64,000 nt of DNA from JACVRW01 sp963771715. GTDB lineage: Bacteria > Actinomycetota > Thermoleophilia > Solirubrobacterales > Thermoleophilaceae. Positions 61,624 to 64,000 of the stretch are shown here, piece by piece. The notes beneath the pieces are model-generated. The model saw only the letters and a program-made list of their open reading frames with translations. It was not told the DNA's origin and did not search any database. Where the stretch lies: the NCBI GenBank assembly GCA_963771715.1, contig CAVYUQ010000003.1, positions 248,001 to 312,000 on the forward strand, written 5' to 3'. The position numbers were made by a program, and so were the translations under genes. The number at the start of each line of letters is the position of its first letter. Position 1 is the stretch's first letter.

Positions 61624-62463
61624 TCAGCCGCGCGCGCCGGCGGCGCCCGCCGCGGCCGGTGCGCCAGCGGGTGCGCCGAGCGGGTCCTGCGAGAGCCTGT
61701 TCGCCAGGTAGACGGGGATGATCGACAGCAGGATCACACCCAGGCCGACCACGTTCACGATCGGCAGCTGGTTCGGGCGCGCGTAGTTGGCGAAGATCCA
61801 GATCGGCAGGGTCTGCTCGTTGCCGATCGTGAAGGTGGTCACGATGATCTCGTCGAGCGACAGGGCGAACGCGAGCAGCCCGCCCGCCACGAGGGCCGTG
61901 CGCAGCGTGGGGAAGGTCACGTGGCGGAACGTGAGCCAGCCGTTGGCGCCCAGGTCCATCGACGCCTCCTCGAGCGACGTGCCGCTGCGCCGCAGCCGCG
62001 CCACCGCGTTGTTGAAGACCACGACGATGCAGAAGGTGGCGTGCCCGACGATCACCGTGAACAGGGACAGGTCTATTCCGAGCACCTGCGTGAAGGTCGA
62101 GTTGAGCGCCATGCCGGTCACGATCCCGGGCAGCGCGATCGGGAGGACGATCAGGAACGAGATCGTCTCCCGGCCGAAGAAGCGGTAGCGCGACACCGCC
62201 ATCGCGGCGAGCGTGCCCAGCAGCAGGGCCACCGCCGTGGCGCCGAGCGCCGCCTTGATCGAGGTCCAGAACGCGTCGCGCACGCCCGGGTTGTTCACCG
62301 CGCGGTCGAACCACTCGAACGTGAGGCCGTCGATCGGCCACGCCTGCGAGCGCGACTTGTTGAACGCGTAGATCGCGATCACGATCAACGGGATGTAGAT
62401 GAACGCCAGCGTGATCGCGGTCCCGATCCGCAACACCCAGCGCACTCCCGCGGAGATGTGCAT
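61624..62463 (-). CDS. potC: Polyamine ABC transporter permease, PotC type (279 aa)
   Basis: Six helices starting with ITLAFIYIPLIVIAIYAFN; the EAA loop is SLEEASMDLGANGWLTFRHVTFP, followed by ALSLDEIIVTTFTIGNEQTLPIWIF, diagnostic of PotC. ATG 62463 lies 10 bp after the potB stop. The last residues are an Ala/Gly-rich tail. Inner-membrane part of a spermidine/putrescine importer. Confidence 0.92.
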   Translation of the reverse strand: MHISAGVRWVLRIGTAITLAFIYIPLIVIAIYAFNKSRSQAWPIDGLTFEWFDRAVNNPGVRDAFWTSIKAALGATAVALLLGTLAAMAVSRYRFFGRETISFLIVLPIALPGIVTGMALNSTFTQVLGIDLSLFTVIVGHATFCIVVVFNNAVARLRRSGTSLEEASMDLGANGWLTFRHVTFPTLRTALVAGGLLAFALSLDEIIVTTFTIGNEQTLPIWIFANYARPNQLPIVNVVGLGVILLSIIPVYLANRLSQDPLGAPAGAPAAAGAAGARG

Positions 62464-62473
62464 CAGCCGGGTC

Positions 62474-63280
62474 TCACAGCGACTCGAACGCGCCCAGGCG
62501 GCGCGCAATCAGCAGGTACACGATCATGATCGCAACCGGCACGGTCGCGAACGCGGCGGCCAGCGGCAGGTTGTTGGCGATCCCCACGTTCGAGTAGACG
62601 ACGTTGCCGATGAACTGCGTGCTCGACACGAGCGTCGGCGCGATGTAGTCGCCGAGAGTCAGCGAGAACGTGAAGATGGAGCCGGCCACGACGGCCGGGA
62701 GCGCGAGCGGCATCACCACTCGCCGGAAGGTCATCCAGGGCCGGCCACCGAGGTCGCCCGAGGCGTCCAGCATCGAGTTCGGGATCCGCTCGAGCCCGGC
62801 GTAGATCGGCAGCACCATGAACGGCAGCCACAGGTACGAGAAGACGAGCCACGTGGCCACGTTCCCGAAGCCGGGGCCCTGGAGCCCGAACGGGTCGAGC
62901 GCCCAGTTCACGATGCCCTCGTTCTGGAGCATGATCCGCCACGTGTAGACCTTCACCAGGTAGCTCGACCAGAGCGGCATCAGCACCGCGACCACGAGCA
63001 GCGCCCGCATCCGTGGGGAGGCCACCTTCGCCATGTAGAAGGCGATCGGGAAGGCAAGGATCACGTCCGTGATCGTGACCAGCGCGGCGATCAGCACCGT
63101 GCGCAGCACGATGTTCCGGTAGACCGGGGTCTCGATCAGCTCCTTGAAGTTCTGGAGGCCCGGGTCCTGGACGATCTCGCCGCTGAAGTCGTCGAGTTGC
63201 CACAGCGACGCGATGAACAGGACGGCGAGCGACCCCAGATAGGCGATCAGGAGCCAGCCGACCGGCCCCGCCAACAGCAA
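62474..63280 (-). CDS. potB: Polyamine ABC transporter permease, PotB type (268+ aa)
   Basis: WLLIAYLGSLAVLFIASLW, the periplasmic loop, and SMLDASGDLGGRPWMTFRRVVMPLALPAVVAGSIFTFSLTLGDYIAPTLV (EAA loop plus PotB hallmark). TTG 63280 is the first possible start; family-like sequence (LWRRPRLQLSLLLAGPVGW) extends upstream without any ATG/GTG, in frame with the stop of the binding-protein gene. Confidence 0.88.
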   Translation of the reverse strand: MLLAGPVGWLLIAYLGSLAVLFIASLWQLDDFSGEIVQDPGLQNFKELIETPVYRNIVLRTVLIAALVTITDVILAFPIAFYMAKVASPRMRALLVVAVLMPLWSSYLVKVYTWRIMLQNEGIVNWALDPFGLQGPGFGNVATWLVFSYLWLPFMVLPIYAGLERIPNSMLDASGDLGGRPWMTFRRVVMPLALPAVVAGSIFTFSLTLGDYIAPTLVSSTQFIGNVVYSNVGIANNLPLAAAFATVPVAIMIVYLLIARRLGAFESL

Positions 63281-63346
63281 GCTCAGCTGAAGGCGGGGCC
63301 GGCGCCAGAGGTATCTGGCTACAGCGGCCAGCTCAAATCCAGGGCT

Positions 63347-64000
63347 CTAGCCCTTGATCTCCGTCCAGGCCTTGACCCACTCGGAGTAGTCCATGCAGGT
63401 CTCTCCCCGGTCGTCGCCGCAGTCCTTGGTCGGCGTCGTCCAGTAGGCGACCTGGTCGAAGTACGCCTCGTCGTCCGCGTGGAAGATCTTGCAGTGATCC
63501 TTCACGGCGGTCAGGTCACACGACTTGCTGTTCGCGGGTGCCTCCCCGAACCACTCGGCCACGTCGGCATTCGCCTGCGGGCTGATGATGTGGTCCATCC
63601 ACTTGTACATGCAGTTCGGGTGCTTGGCCTCCGAGGAGATCATCCAGGTGTCCGACCACCCGGTTGAGCCCTCCTTGGGCAGAATCGCATCGACTGGGGG
63701 CGACTTCTTGTCGCCCTGGACGAGGTTTGCGATCACCTGCCAGGTCGTGCCGGCCACGGAGTCGCCGGACGTGAACGCCGCCTGCTCCTTCGTGTAATCG
63801 GACCAGTACTCGCCGATCACGTCGCGCTGCTGCTTCAGCAGGTCGACCGCTGCCTGGAACTGCTTGTCGTCCAGCTCGTAGACGTTGTCGATCCCGAGGT
63901 CTGGCTGGGTCGCCTTCAGGTAGAGCGCCGCGTCCGCGATGTAGATCGGGCTGTCGTACGCGGTGATCTTGCCCTTGTAGGGCTGGCTCTCGTCGCCGCC
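63347..64000 (-). CDS. potD: Polyamine ABC transporter substrate-binding protein, partial (5' end off window)
   Basis: C-terminal 217 residues of an extracellular solute-binding protein: DSPIYIADAALYLKATQPDLGIDNVYELDDKQFQAAVDLLKQQRDVIGEYWSDY, GTTWQVIANLVQGDK, ILPKEGSTGWSDTWMISSEAKHPNCMYKWMDHIISPQANADVAEWFGEAPAN. This arrangement matches PotD/PotF-type proteins. Several cysteines (CMYKW, SCDL, HCKIF, DCGDD, TCMDY) are unusual for the family and may form disulphides. First gene of the binding protein-potB-potC order. Confidence 0.92.
   Translation of the reverse strand, partial: GGDESQPYKGKITAYDSPIYIADAALYLKATQPDLGIDNVYELDDKQFQAAVDLLKQQRDVIGEYWSDYTKEQAAFTSGDSVAGTTWQVIANLVQGDKKSPPVDAILPKEGSTGWSDTWMISSEAKHPNCMYKWMDHIISPQANADVAEWFGEAPANSKSCDLTAVKDHCKIFHADDEAYFDQVAYWTTPTKDCGDDRGETCMDYSEWVKAWTEIKG

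Overview
This 64 kb window is high-GC, gene-dense chromosomal DNA with many GTG/TTG starts, stop/start overlaps (ATGA, GTGA) and actinobacterial gene families: a SigB/SigF-type sigma factor, DUF3618/holin-type membrane stress proteins, double-KaiC ATPase, MerR-receiver fusion and several GYD-domain proteins. The overall flavour suggests an actinomycete of the Thermoleophilia/Solirubrobacterales type. That placement is inferred from gene content only.

Layout. 1-9 kb holds metabolic and regulatory genes: a phospholipase D-like synthase, cytochrome P450, GYD protein, methyltransferase, NAD kinase, a decayed LysR gene, cupredoxin, paired DUF1990-like proteins, and a TetR regulator with an 18-bp palindromic operator. 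9-17 kb is a stress/signalling block: alternative sigma factor, a three-gene membrane/envelope stress operon, a ferritin-like DUF892 protein, KaiC-like ATPase coupled to a MerR-receiver regulator, DUF2294, and a STAS anti-sigma antagonist. 17-21 kb holds small enzymes and MscL. 21.3-37.1 kb is the most unusual part. Five same-orientation copies of the 3' half of a tRNA-Val gene, each followed by a related segment of about 110 bp, partition the region into cassettes and end at the intact tRNA-Val at 37.1 kb. This is what serial integration at the tRNA 3' end would leave. The last segment carries a light/oxidative-stress module: FAD oxidoreductase, DUF1365, cyclopropane-fatty-acid synthase, SDR, hydrolase, ECF sigma factor and a CarH/LitR-type B12-binding regulator, with a ladder of 11-bp operator repeats between the last two. 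37-38.7 kb is a tRNA cluster (Val, Glu, Lys) with a double-HNH nuclease gene.

39-57 kb, all on the minus strand, is a purine biosynthesis supercluster (purH, N, F, L, Q, S, C, B, E, D) interrupted by recQ, two peptide-ABC permeases and a DUF1800/DUF1501/cupredoxin group. purM and purK are not in the window. 57-64 kb has a secreted protein, clpB, a GNAT and a polyamine ABC transporter that runs off the right edge.

Several reading frames are broken by what look like single-base indels, including in purN and purH. Housekeeping genes should not be dead, so part of the apparent pseudogenisation is probably sequence error. Separately, an aminotransferase and an alpha/beta hydrolase keep intact frames but have lost catalytic residues.
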